A DNA stretch of 64,000 bases from the NCBI GenBank assembly GCA_018242765.1, contig JAFEBH010000009.1:62001-126000 (forward strand), given 5' to 3'. Positions 18,624 through 26,575 of this stretch are shown piece after piece. The position numbers were made by a program, and so were the translations under genes. The DNA comes from Nitrospira sp. (GTDB lineage Bacteria > Nitrospirota > Nitrospiria > Nitrospirales > Nitrospiraceae). Positions within the stretch are counted from its first letter, which is position 1, and the number at the start of each line of letters is the position of its first letter. The notes beneath the pieces are model-generated. The model had not been told where the DNA came from and did not search any database. It saw only the letters and a program-made list of their open reading frames with translations.

Positions 18624-19474
18624 TCACGATGTCAAGTCCCTGTTGTACGCCGCAGCGATAAGGCCGAAGCGAAGGCCGAAGCGAAGGCCGAAGCGAAGGC
18701 CGAAGCGTTTTCTGCGGTTTCTATACCTGCCGGAGACGATCTTGAAGCGCCTGACACAGGCGATGACGTGTTCAGCGGGTACGCGGTTCTTGGAAATTGT
18801 GCAGTTGGCCTGCTTATCCTCCTTGCTCAAGGAGGTCTTCTTGCTGCGTTTTTTCGGTATGGTGGTCTTGCGGTGAATTTTGTGCAGGCCCATGTAGCCA
18901 GTATCGACGATGGTTTCGGTCTCGGGATGCAGCCTGACACCGGACGCCCTGAACAGCCGGAAATCATGGCGGCGGCCGGCGTCATGGGCAAGACAGATAA
19001 TCTTGCCCGTGGCGTTGTCCACGACGAGTTGCGTCTTCAGTGTGTGGCGCTTTTTCTTGCCCGAGTAGTGGCGGCGCTGTTTTTTTGAGGACGTTCGACG
19101 GGTGTTTCCGTCGCATCGATCAGGACGATCTCGTAGATCCTGTCGCTTGTGACGAGAGCTTTTTTGCCCGGAAGCGTGAACGCCCTGCTTTGAGTCAGCG
19201 TGTCCTCACACCACCGGATATTGCGGTACGCCGTGCTCTCGCTCACGCCGTAGCTGTGGTCGATGTGCAGGTACGTGCGGTATTCCTGCCAGTATTCCAG
19301 CGTCATCAGCAGCCGCGTCTCCATAGCCAGACGATTCGGCTTCCCGCCATGCGCCTTGCGCTCCACCTCCGCTTGCTCCAGCACAGCGATCATCTCTGCA
19401 AACGTCCGCTTCCTCACCCCCGTCAGCCGACGGAACATCCTATCCGGTATCTCTTCAACTCCAAAAATCTTCAT
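18624..19474 (-). CDS. IS5-family transposase, made by -1 frameshift
   Basis: The first frame (19474 down to 19037) encodes 145 residues with the DDE aspartate in VLIDATETPVERP. The second frame ends at 18624 and carries the second aspartate in IVDTGYMG and the glutamate in VPAEHVIACVRRFK. A run of seven A residues (complement of 19080-19086) sits where the frames meet. A -1 slip there yields the family-typical join ERPQKKQRRHYSGKKKRHT. That is the usual programmed frameshift of this group. All three catalytic residues remain. The C-terminus holds an unusual FGLR repeat. Confidence 0.85.
18660..18707. repeat. 12-bp tandem repeat, four copies, inside the transposase gene
   Basis: The unit AAGGCCGAAGCG occurs four times without mismatch. 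On the coding (minus) strand it repeats the residues FGLR, giving FGLRFGLRFGLRFGL near the transposase C-terminus, where relatives normally have one FGLRFxL. The reading frame is kept. Confidence 0.95.
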
Positions 19475-19803
19475 GACGGTGCTTCCTTGTACGGAGGATC
19501 ATGGAAGCACATTTGAGTCAACGGAAGGAACCCTCACCGGGAGGGGTTATGCAAGAAGTCTAATAAACACGTTGGCGATGTGGGAAAAGGTTCTGCTACT
19601 GTAGGACCTTGCACCCGCTGGATCAGCTAGTCGCTTCTAGAAATGGCGGTAAAACAGTTGGGTGTAATCGGCGAGCAAGCCGCCACATCTCCCGTCTATC
19701 TCTGTGTATAACAACGATAGCAGGACGATGACCGGAGTCATTGCTTGACTTAGAACCAGAGCAACTAATGTACACTGTTGGCTGATGAATCGTGAAGAAG
19801 GAA

Positions 19804-20065
19804 ATGACGAAAGCAAGCAACAATGTGTTTGTCGATCTTGGGTTTGACGGCCGTGCTGCAAGTGCGATCGAACCTCATGAGCGATCTTCGTCTGTACATT
19901 GAAAAGCACAAGTTGACTCAAGCGGAAGCTGCCAAGCGACTTGGAATTTCGCAGTCGCGGGTGTCCGACCTTGCTTGTGGGAAATGGGACAAATTCAGCA
20001 TCGAAATGCTCATCACTCTTGAGGCTCGGCTTGGGCGCACGATTCGGGTTGAATTTGCGACCTAA
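19804..20065 (+). pseudogene. Frameshifted XRE/HigA-type antitoxin gene
   Basis: The first frame from 19804 reads MTKASNNVFVDLGFDGRAAS, the usual start of the small helix-turn-helix antitoxin family. A second frame (2 mod 3) continues with QVRSNLMSDLRLYIEK and the helix-turn-helix LTQAEAAKRLGISQSRVSDL to the normal end. One extra base (or two missing) near 19850-19870 separates them. A shortened protein could still start at ATG 19877 and keep the whole DNA-binding domain. No toxin gene is seen on either side. Confidence 0.7.
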
Positions 20066-20141
20066 GGAAGCTGCTTGCCGAGAAGAACAGCAAATTAATG
20101 AGAGGGGTTTTTCTACAGCTTTCCTTCTCTCTTTCCCCTTC

Positions 20142-20220
20142 ACCCCTCTACTTCTATGAATACCACCGATAGCCTTTGCTCTCGGTGAACTGGGCTTTCG
20201 GCGCGCTGCCGGATTCGTCC
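20142..20220 (-). repeat. Duplicated 3' end of the neighbouring methyltransferase gene, copy A
   Basis: This stretch is about 80% like 20639-20716, the 3' end of the methyltransferase gene at 20644. On the minus strand it still reads KAQFTESKGYRWYS, then a stop, compared with KAQFTENKGYRWYSQK in the intact gene. It is a relic of a second, otherwise deleted, copy of that gene or of a partial duplication. Confidence 0.8.
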
Positions 20221-20298
20221 GCAAGGAGGCGGATGAAAGTTACCTCAGCAGGAGGAGTCTTGTGCACTTTCTTGAGTGTGCCAGCGGGAGTTCAGGTA

Positions 20299-20496
20299 AT
20301 GCCGAGACAGTCTGGTCAACCAGACGATGCAAAGATTGCCGACAATTTTCGCCGTGCCATCGAGTTGACTGAGCTCGGGCTGGTGTTGCGTCGATCAGTG
20401 TTGCAGCAAGATGAACCTCAGGGCGATGCTATAGTACAAGTGATGCGCGAGGTCCGCCGCGCAAAAGAGCGCGCATGGCCGAAGAATCCTTTTTGA
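20299..20496 (+). CDS. Small protein of unknown function between duplicated gene ends
   Basis: A 65-residue soluble, helical protein from the ATG at 20299 (start MPRQSGQPDDAKIADNFRRA). The frame is open further upstream, but that part runs through the duplicated repeat and is likely non-coding. The pattern of a short helical protein with IELTELGLVLRR and a basic C-terminus recalls small proteins seen near toxin or nucleotidyltransferase genes; I cannot name a family. It lies between the two copies of the duplicated methyltransferase 3' end. Confidence 0.5.
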   Translation: MPRQSGQPDDAKIADNFRRAIELTELGLVLRRSVLQQDEPQGDAIVQVMREVRRAKERAWPKNPF

Positions 20497-20517
20497 TCTC
20501 TTTCCTCTTTTCCCAAT

Positions 20518-20636
20518 GAGGGCAGCGTGGTTGGTTCTCTCCTGCGCGCATTGGCCGAGCACCGCCCTTGATGGAAGGATTCGATAATTCCTGCGTGCGT
20601 GGTCAGCGAGCACAGAGAACTAACCACGCTGCCCTC
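20518..20636. repeat. 119-bp element with 22-bp terminal inverted repeats
   Basis: GAGGGCAGCGTGGTTGGTTCTC at the left is matched by its complement at 20615-20636 with one mismatch. Between them lies a partial direct repeat (CCTGCGCGCATTGGCCGAGCAC and a variant at 20590-20612). It carries no gene. The form fits a small non-autonomous palindromic element or a stable RNA hairpin. Confidence 0.65.
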
Positions 20637-20638
20637 AA

Positions 20639-20716
20639 ATCCCCTACTTCTGCGAATACCACCGATAGCCTTTGTTTTCAGTGAACTGCGCTTTGGGCTC
20701 GCCGCCGGGTTTTTCT
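20639..20716 (-). repeat. Duplicated 3' end of the methyltransferase gene, copy B
   Basis: Partner of the repeat at 20142-20220. Here the sequence is the intact C-terminal coding end (KGYRWYSQK) of the gene at 20644-22134. Confidence 0.8.
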
Positions 20717-22134
20717 AATAACAGCACTTTGAAGTCTTGAAGACCGAACCAGGCCGGATCGGCGAGGTCGTGGTAGTGGAGACCCTGTAGTTTGGGAAGC
20801 ATCTCCCCCAAGGCCTGCTGCAGCTCCTTCTCGCTATAAGCACGTACGGCGAAGGGGTGGTTGAGAGCCTGACAGAATCGCTGGATGGTGTAGGTGGCGC
20901 CGGTGCAGAGCACTTTTGTATCTGGCTTGAGTCCGAGAAACTGTGGGAGTGAATGATATCGTTCTTGAAATCCAAGCCAGCGTACGGCTTGGCGCAGATG
21001 ACTGTATTGCACTTCGTACTCAGTGTGTCCCGGGAGCTTCACGGGAGCCGGCCATCCCTGCTCAATACCGAATTCGGTGAGAAACGCTCGGCCACCCGGT
21101 TTGAGGACTCGCCACAATTCGGCGACAAAGCGAATCGGCCCCAGGTTAAAGATCACCGAGTCCGGTGGATTGGCTTCGATGGGCAGGCGAAGCCGTCTGA
21201 TCCAATCGAGCGCTTCTTGGTGTTGTGCAGTCGCTCCGACTCCCGATGTAAGTTCCTGCTTGTTCAGCCGCACCGGCGTCATGTCGGCCATGTTTTCATT
21301 GTCGATCACGAGATCGACAGAGCGGTCAGCAAAGGGCAGCTGTTCAGCATTGGCTCTGGTGCCCGTGCCGGTCCATCCGCTGGCCTTGGCCCGAGTAATT
21401 TGGCGTATTAGAAATGGTTGTGTGATGTCGAGGGAGAGGTAGGTGATTCCCTGCTTCTCAAAGGGCAGGAGGTCTTTCCCCAGTTCCTGCGCAAGGTACC
21501 CAAGGCCGCCACCGATCTCCAGCATGACTTTGGGCTTAGGAGTGAACCAACCGAGTCGCCTGAGTTGTCGCATCAGCAATCGGCCATAGGTCAGGCCGTC
21601 CAAGGCCTCGCTGGGTTCACGAAAGAGATGGGAGACTGTGGTTTCAATCAAATCAAAATGGTCGTCGTCCTTTGAATTTTCGGTCAGTTCGTGATGGTGA
21701 AATTTCTCCAGATGGTTCTCGCCTTCGAATCCTTCTTGTCCTGACCAGCCTTCGCGGACCTGCTGGAGAAGCACATCCCATTTGGCCTTGTGTCGGTGGC
21801 CTCCTGGTGGTTCAGCCCCGTAATAGCAGAGAGAGTAGTTGGGGGTCGCCCATCGTTCCAAGTGCCAGGAGCCAGGCTGCCCATCAGGCCCGCAGATCTT
21901 GGTGCCATATTGCTCAAGAAGAGTTCCCACAGCGGTATGGCCGTTCATGGCTTTAAGCAGGTCCAACCCGGTACGGTTCAGCCGGATCAACGGGAGATCG
22001 TCATCAAGCGGAGCCAGCCACCATTCGTCCGGCAGATGTTGGTAGGCAACAAGGTCAGGAATATGCCAGGCCAACAGAGTCAGCGTGTCTCCGGTCAAGG
22101 TCAATGGGTTGCGGATGGCGGTAACAGCTTTCAT
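20644..22134 (-). CDS. PqqD-like domain fused to a SAM-dependent methyltransferase
   Basis: A 496-residue cytoplasmic protein. The first about 95 residues contain LIRLNRTGLDLLKAMNGH followed by TLLEQYG, the pattern of a PqqD-like (peptide-recognition) fold. Residues about 190-400 form a class I methyltransferase with motif I VMLEIGGGLGYLAQELG, an acidic motif SLDITQPF, and VIFNLGPIRFVAELWRVLKPGG late in the domain. The role is unknown; the fusion suggests a peptide or protein substrate. A relic of its own 3' end lies 500 bp downstream. The start is the ATG at 22134; a GTG two codons earlier is possible. Confidence 0.8.
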   Translation of the reverse strand: MKAVTAIRNPLTLTGDTLTLLAWHIPDLVAYQHLPDEWWLAPLDDDLPLIRLNRTGLDLLKAMNGHTAVGTLLEQYGTKICGPDGQPGSWHLERWATPNYSLCYYGAEPPGGHRHKAKWDVLLQQVREGWSGQEGFEGENHLEKFHHHELTENSKDDDHFDLIETTVSHLFREPSEALDGLTYGRLLMRQLRRLGWFTPKPKVMLEIGGGLGYLAQELGKDLLPFEKQGITYLSLDITQPFLIRQITRAKASGWTGTGTRANAEQLPFADRSVDLVIDNENMADMTPVRLNKQELTSGVGATAQHQEALDWIRRLRLPIEANPPDSVIFNLGPIRFVAELWRVLKPGGRAFLTEFGIEQGWPAPVKLPGHTEYEVQYSHLRQAVRWLGFQERYHSLPQFLGLKPDTKVLCTGATYTIQRFCQALNHPFAVRAYSEKELQQALGEMLPKLQGLHYHDLADPAWFGLQDFKVLLLEKPGGEPKAQFTENKGYRWYSQK

Positions 22135-22222
22135 GATCACGAGCTTTTGGTGTCGGATACTTGGATAATCGGTAGGCTACAGGAGCGGTCAGCACCTCTG
22201 CAAGCGGACAATGAGCGGTGTC

Positions 22223-22600
22223 TTACAAGTGAGCGGGGGTTGAGGCATCCTCTGTCACAATCAGCTGTCCTCGCATGATGGGATGGATCCCGCAATGATA
22301 GGCATATCGCCCAGGAGGCAAGCCCGTGATGGTGAACTGTCCTCCCGGTGGAACCGTTCCTGAATTGAAGAGGCAGGCGCTCTTGTCGGTCAGGCAGCCG
22401 TTATGCGTTACGGTGTGGTGTGTCGGTGTAGGATTCTCCCAACGGATGGGCGTGCCACTGACCACAGTGGCGGCGGCTGGTACGTAATAGGGTGAGCCAT
22501 TTTCCATAAGAATCTCTGTGGCCGGGGAGAGATCGAGGGCTGGTCCGCTTGCTGTCGCTGCAATGCCCAGGATAACGGTCACGATGTGCAGCCGGTTCAC
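22223..22600 (-). CDS. Exported plastocyanin-like (cupredoxin) copper protein
   Basis: A 125-residue protein with a signal peptide (NRLHIVTVILGIAATASG) and one cupredoxin domain. Likely type 1 copper ligands are a His in HHTVTHNGC, and the Cys, His and Met in YHCGIHPIMRG near the C-terminus. PPGGQFTITGLPPGRYAYHC is the typical strand before the copper loop. It should carry single electrons in the periplasm. The GTG at 22600 has AAGGA upstream and gives a compact signal; ATG at 22648 would add 16 residues, and a much longer open frame upstream looks non-coding. Confidence 0.8.
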   Translation of the reverse strand: MNRLHIVTVILGIAATASGPALDLSPATEILMENGSPYYVPAAATVVSGTPIRWENPTPTHHTVTHNGCLTDKSACLFNSGTVPPGGQFTITGLPPGRYAYHCGIHPIMRGQLIVTEDASTPAHL

Positions 22601-22908
22601 AGGCGGTGTGTTCCTTAATACGTCGTATCCGTAATTGATAAGAGCCATAAAGGTGGTCAAGGATTCAAGCGCTACCTCCATCATAGCACGCCGCCACTGA
22701 GGGTTTGCCAGGGGTTCTGGGGCTTTGGGAGATAACCGCCGGCCTCTATCTTCCCTGCGCTCGACAGAGCGCGCATTTCTATTGAACTCAAAGTAATGTG
22801 GGCCGCAAGGGGCCGTAGAAATCATGACAGAGATGGTTGCAAGAGCCTGTTCGTTCATGCTAGATGGAGGCGCGTTGTGCCGCGCTGAAACGAAGAGGAG
22901 GGATCGGA

Positions 22909-23427
22909 ATGGCGAACAAAAAGAAAAAAGCCGTCGCGAAAGCGTCGTCACGGACGAAAAAGGCTGCCCCGTCGCCGAAGAAGAAAGCAGCCAAGAAAGC
23001 ATCGGCTACGAAAGCAACGGCGAAAAAGGCTGCCAAGAAGCGTGCGGTTGTCAAGGCGTCCAAACCCGCTTCAAAGAAGAAACCGGCGGCGAAGAAAGCA
23101 GCCGGCAAATCAGCCAAGAAAGCGGTTAGCAAATCAGCTAAAAAAACGCCCCCGAAGCCCGGTCCCTCGAGCGAGCCTGTCAAGCAGGTTGCTGATGAAG
23201 AGGAGATGACGCCCCGGAAGGTCATTTCTGTGAAACCGGCCATGCCGGTGGAGCCGGATGAAGCTGATTTGGAAGATGATGATGTCGTGGATGATGATTT
23301 AGAGATGGAGGATGAGCTCGACGAAGACGATGTTCGAGATGAGTTGGATCTCGACACGGATGATGACGGGGATGAGCTCATCGATAAGTCCGAAGAATTG
23401 CTGGACGACGATTATCGACACAATTAA
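22909..23427 (+). CDS. Histone H1-like Lys/Ala-rich protein with acidic tail
   Basis: A 172-residue low-complexity protein. Residues 2-85 are very rich in K and A with repeated AKKAAKK and KKPAAKKA motifs, like bacterial histone H1/AlgP-type DNA-binding tails. Residues about 110-165 are strongly acidic (LEDDDVVDDDLEMEDELDED). No globular domain is obvious. It could bind and compact DNA or RNA, with the acid tail controlling binding. The start at 22909 is set by GAGGAGGGATCGG just upstream. The frame also opens at 22864 without a good site. Confidence 0.8.
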   Translation: MANKKKKAVAKASSRTKKAAPSPKKKAAKKASATKATAKKAAKKRAVVKASKPASKKKPAAKKAAGKSAKKAVSKSAKKTPPKPGPSSEPVKQVADEEEMTPRKVISVKPAMPVEPDEADLEDDDVVDDDLEMEDELDEDDVRDELDLDTDDDGDELIDKSEELLDDDYRHN

Positions 23428-23541
23428 TCGGCCGGAATTTGGTGATTGCCCTGCGACAGGTTTTGCTCGTGTAGTTCGGATTATGTATAGCCCATCGCAG
23501 GGGCAGGGCTTTCAGCCTTGGATCCAATCGTAACACCCTGT

Positions 23542-23576
23542 ATCGCTGCTGGATAACGAGTAGGTCCAGCAGCGAT
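23542..23576. terminator. Perfect 12-bp hairpin, possible terminator
   Basis: ATCGCTGCTGGA and TCCAGCAGCGAT form a perfect 12-bp stem with an 11-nt loop, 115 bp after the histone-like gene. The following bases are not a clean T-run, so Rho-independent termination is only possible. The rest of 23428-23674 shows no gene. Confidence 0.45.
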
Positions 23577-23674
23577 CTCTGGGCGCTTCTTTAATATCCC
23601 CTTTCATTGTTTACGTGTACCTGAGGTACAGGGTTCCTCGTTGGTTCTCTCGCTCAGGGCTTGTATAGATTCCC

Positions 23675-24763
23675 ATGTTCAGGAAGAGAACGGCTTATGG
23701 AGGGATGGTCCTAGCGGCTACCTTTGCCCTGGGCGTAGGCCTGTCTGACGTTGACGCCGCTTGTGTCACAGAGGGGGGGGCGGCGAAAGCCGGAGAGGCT
23801 GGCCTTATTCTGCACCTCTCACCCACTTGTACGCAGGTTGAGCGGGAGACACACATCGTGCGCGGTGAACGGATCACGGATGCGCTTGAGAGAGGGCATC
23901 CGGTCGATCTGATTGGGGTGATCGTTCAGGGGGACGTTCTGTTTGATCGTCTGACCCCGCAGGCTATTTCCCGCTCGTCGATGGGAGCCGAGTCTTCTAG
24001 CCAGAGCGGGCCCGCGCGTAGCCAGGAGCAGCGACTCGTTCGTGCAGGACTCAGATTACGAGATTCCATCGTACAGGGAGCGGTACGTCATCGTTCAGGC
24101 AGCAGTACCTTGTGGTTTGAAGGACCCATCGACTTTCAGGGGTCTCGCTTCAAGGAGGGGGTGGATCTCTCCTGGTCGGGTTTTCGGGGAGCCGTTGAAC
24201 TGTCTGGCGCTGTTTTTGAGAAGGAAGCGTATTTTGTTCAAGGGCAATTCGTCGGACCATTGGTCTGTCGAGAGACGAGGTTCGGTCCGAGTACGAGATT
24301 TCACCGATCGACATTTCGAAGTGCCGTGGACTGTACCGGCGCGCTCTTCGACGGGATGGCGGAATTTTTGGAAGTGTTAGCTGAACAGCCGGTGGAGTTT
24401 GAACGGTCGAGGTTCGGCTTGGGGACGGGGTTCTCCGGTAGTCGGTTCAAGAGTCGCATCGGTTTTCGCGACGCGATCTTCAGCCGTGAGACCTTCTTTA
24501 CCTTTACCGTTTTCGAGGGGGAGACGATGTTTGCCGGGGCTCAATTTCTGGGGGCCGTTGATTTTTCGAATGCCGAGTTCCGGCAACAAGACAACCTTAC
24601 TCAGGCACGATTCGATCATCCGCCGCTGTTCGCTCAAACGAAGAGGATCGAACAGGTCCAGCCTGATAGTTTCCTTCAGGCCAAGAACGGACAGTATGTG
24701 CTTACGTTTGGGTTGCTCGTCACGGCAGCTCTGCTCGTGGCCTACGCAATAAGGCTGAAATGA
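23675..24763 (+). CDS. Exported pentapeptide-like repeat protein with C-terminal membrane helix
   Basis: A 362-residue protein. It has an N-terminal signal (GMVLAATFALGVGLS), then a region from about residue 145 to 320 with many A/F-x-x-x-x steps typical of right-handed beta-helix pentapeptide repeats (FQGSRFKEGVDLSWSGF, LSGAVFEKEAYF, FAGAQFLGAVDFSNAEF). A last hydrophobic helix (LTFGLLVTAALLVAYAI) is near the end. The beta-helix would face the periplasm, held by the tail helix. Function unknown. Confidence 0.8.
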   Translation: MFRKRTAYGGMVLAATFALGVGLSDVDAACVTEGGAAKAGEAGLILHLSPTCTQVERETHIVRGERITDALERGHPVDLIGVIVQGDVLFDRLTPQAISRSSMGAESSSQSGPARSQEQRLVRAGLRLRDSIVQGAVRHRSGSSTLWFEGPIDFQGSRFKEGVDLSWSGFRGAVELSGAVFEKEAYFVQGQFVGPLVCRETRFGPSTRFHRSTFRSAVDCTGALFDGMAEFLEVLAEQPVEFERSRFGLGTGFSGSRFKSRIGFRDAIFSRETFFTFTVFEGETMFAGAQFLGAVDFSNAEFRQQDNLTQARFDHPPLFAQTKRIEQVQPDSFLQAKNGQYVLTFGLLVTAALLVAYAIRLK

Positions 24764-24834
24764 AGCATACCTGTTTATCCCCAATATATAGAATCAGACT
24801 TGCCCGCCTCCCCATAAGTTGATATAACCAGGCC

Positions 24835-25644
24835 GTGGAATCACAAGCCGACGGGTTTGAGCAAACAGAGCTGCCGTATAAGGTCCGTATCGAAAACTTC
24901 GAGGGACCGCTGGACCTTCTGCTCCATCTCATCAAAAAAAACGAGATCAATATCTACGATATCCCCGTCGCGATGATTACCCAGCAGTACATCGAGTACC
25001 TGGAGGCGATGGAGGAGCTCAACCTCAATGTCGCAGGAGATTTTTTGGTGATGGCGGCGACGCTGTTGCAAATCAAGTCCAAGATGCTGCTGCCGGTGGA
25101 CGAGGCAGTCGACGACGAAGAGGAGGGGCCGGACCCACGGGAAGAACTGGTCCGTCGGTTGCTTGAATACAAAGCCTACAAGGAGGCGGCGCGGCAGCTC
25201 GATGATCAAGAGAAAATGTGGCGCGAGATCTTTTGGCGAGAGGATGCAGTGTCGGTCGAGGCGGTCGCTGAGGAGGATCTGCCCCTCGAAAACGTGTCAC
25301 TGTTCGATCTGGTTGATGCGCTCAAGGAAGTACTTGAGCGCAATCCGGACAGTCGGCTCATCGAGATCGTGCCCGACAATCTTACGGTTCGGGAACGAAT
25401 GAACCTCATTCTGGAAACGCTTGAGGGCAAAGATTCGGTCTCGTTCGCGGCGCTGTTTGATGGATCGGTCCACCGGGTCGTCGTCGTCGTGACGTTTTTG
25501 GCCTTACTGGAATTGATGCGGTTACGAGTGGCCCGTGTATTCCAAGCCGAAACGTTTGGACCGATTTTGGTTTCGCGGATGTTCTCGTTGGTACCGGACC
25601 CAGCAGAGCTTGACGATGTTGATGCGGAATGGAGGAGCGCATGA
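24835..25644 (+). CDS. scpA: Segregation and condensation protein ScpA
   Basis: Kleisin subunit of the SMC-ScpAB complex that folds and separates chromosomes. 269 residues, normal length. The N-terminal signature RIENFEGPLDLLLHLIKKNE near residue 16 and the IPVAMITQQYIEYLEAM segment are diagnostic; the C-terminal winged-helix ends with RVARVFQAETFGPI. Starts with GTG. It overlaps scpB by 4 bp (ATGA), the usual coupling. Confidence 0.96.
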   Translation: MESQADGFEQTELPYKVRIENFEGPLDLLLHLIKKNEINIYDIPVAMITQQYIEYLEAMEELNLNVAGDFLVMAATLLQIKSKMLLPVDEAVDDEEEGPDPREELVRRLLEYKAYKEAARQLDDQEKMWREIFWREDAVSVEAVAEEDLPLENVSLFDLVDALKEVLERNPDSRLIEIVPDNLTVRERMNLILETLEGKDSVSFAALFDGSVHRVVVVVTFLALLELMRLRVARVFQAETFGPILVSRMFSLVPDPAELDDVDAEWRSA

Positions 25645-26483
25645 CCCCACCGACGGCGGATGTGGTTGATGAGGATGAGGTAGATGTACCGGAAACCAAG
25701 GCCATACCTGCGGCGAATTTGGAAGATGCGATGAGCATGGAAGAAGTGAACGGAGCACCGCATGCGGAGGGTTTCAATAATGACGATCGGCCTGAAAGTA
25801 TGGCCGAGCTCCAAGCTGTTCTGGAGGCATTGCTCTTCGTCTCGGCTGAGCCGCTGCCCGTGGCTCGTCTTGCTGCTGTGCTCGGCACGGTCTCGAAGGG
25901 TGAAGTCGAAGAGGCCTTGCACCAGCTCGGTCAGGCACTCGATCAAGAGGGGCGGGGGGTGCGATTGGTGGCAGTGGCTGGCGGCTATCGCCTGGTGACC
26001 AAACAAGATTATGCCTCCTGGGTGAAGCGATTGGATAAGGCCAAGACAGCGGCAAAACTGTCTCGATCTGCGTTGGAATCGTTGGCCATCATTGCCTACA
26101 AACAGCCGCTGGTGCGGGGGGAGATCGAAGAAATTCGAGGAGTGGAAACCTCCGGTGTCTTGCGTACGCTGCTAGAACGCAAACTGGTGCGAATCGTCGG
26201 GCGCAAGGAAGTTGCAGGTCGCCCGATTATGTACGGGACGACCAAGTTCTTTCTGGAGCATTTCGGCTTGAGCGATCTCTCGCAATTGCCGCCTTTGCGT
26301 GAGTTCAAAGAGCTCGGCGAGGCTGAACAGGCACTCTTGCCGATGGACAGTACCGAGATTTCATCTGCAGACGGGGCGATCGAGACAGTTGCCGACGATG
26401 CGGAACCGTCTGTGAACGGTGAACTGCAGACGGCTGCTCCGTTCGAAGAGGTACTAGATCCCCTTCCAACCCCGCAATCCTGA
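25641..26483 (+). CDS. scpB: Segregation and condensation protein ScpB
   Basis: Partner of ScpA in the condensin complex; two tandem winged helices. Core motifs are LEALLFVSAEPLPVARLA near residue 59, ALESLAIIAYKQPLVRGEIE near residue 142, and GRPIMYGTTKFFLEHFGL near residue 193. At 280 residues it is longer than most ScpB proteins because of an N-terminal acidic extension of about 55 residues and a C-terminal acidic tail. The ATG at 25641 overlaps the scpA stop and follows GGAGG; the frame also opens 12 bp earlier. Confidence 0.95.
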   Translation: MTPPTADVVDEDEVDVPETKAIPAANLEDAMSMEEVNGAPHAEGFNNDDRPESMAELQAVLEALLFVSAEPLPVARLAAVLGTVSKGEVEEALHQLGQALDQEGRGVRLVAVAGGYRLVTKQDYASWVKRLDKAKTAAKLSRSALESLAIIAYKQPLVRGEIEEIRGVETSGVLRTLLERKLVRIVGRKEVAGRPIMYGTTKFFLEHFGLSDLSQLPPLREFKELGEAEQALLPMDSTEISSADGAIETVADDAEPSVNGELQTAAPFEEVLDPLPTPQS

Positions 26484-26575
26484 CGCAATATCCATCTCCA
26501 GTTCTAGGCAATGGGCGCAATCCTGGTTGCGGTCTCCAGGGGGGATTCCCCTTCTTCTCGGCACGTCAGGATCGG

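Larger units (their letters stand above)
18611..19557 (-). mobile_element. IS5-family insertion sequence (about 0.95 kb)
   Basis: One transposase in two frames lies between inverted ends: CTCTTGCATAACC on the left (from 18611) and the complement of GGTTATGCAAGAAG on the right (to about 19557). AATAAA occurs just outside both ends (18604-18609 and 19563-19568) and may be part of a target duplication, but the exact borders are uncertain by a few bases. The two-frame transposase and element size fit the IS427/IS1031 branch of IS5. Confidence 0.8.

Noticed and set aside
18660..18707. CRISPR-like array
   Set aside because: The 12-bp units are joined directly without spacers and lie inside a transposase gene; no cas genes are present.
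20176..20298. N-terminal extension of the 65-residue protein
   Set aside because: It translates the duplicated 3' end of the methyltransferase gene in the wrong strand and frame, so it is not likely coding.
22649..23002. Long N-terminal extension of the cupredoxin frame
   Set aside because: It would overlap the start of the histone-like gene on the other strand and puts the signal peptide in the middle of the protein.
25206..26006. 266-codon minus-strand frame opposite scpA/scpB
   Set aside because: Low-complexity S/T/R-rich translation opposite two certain genes.
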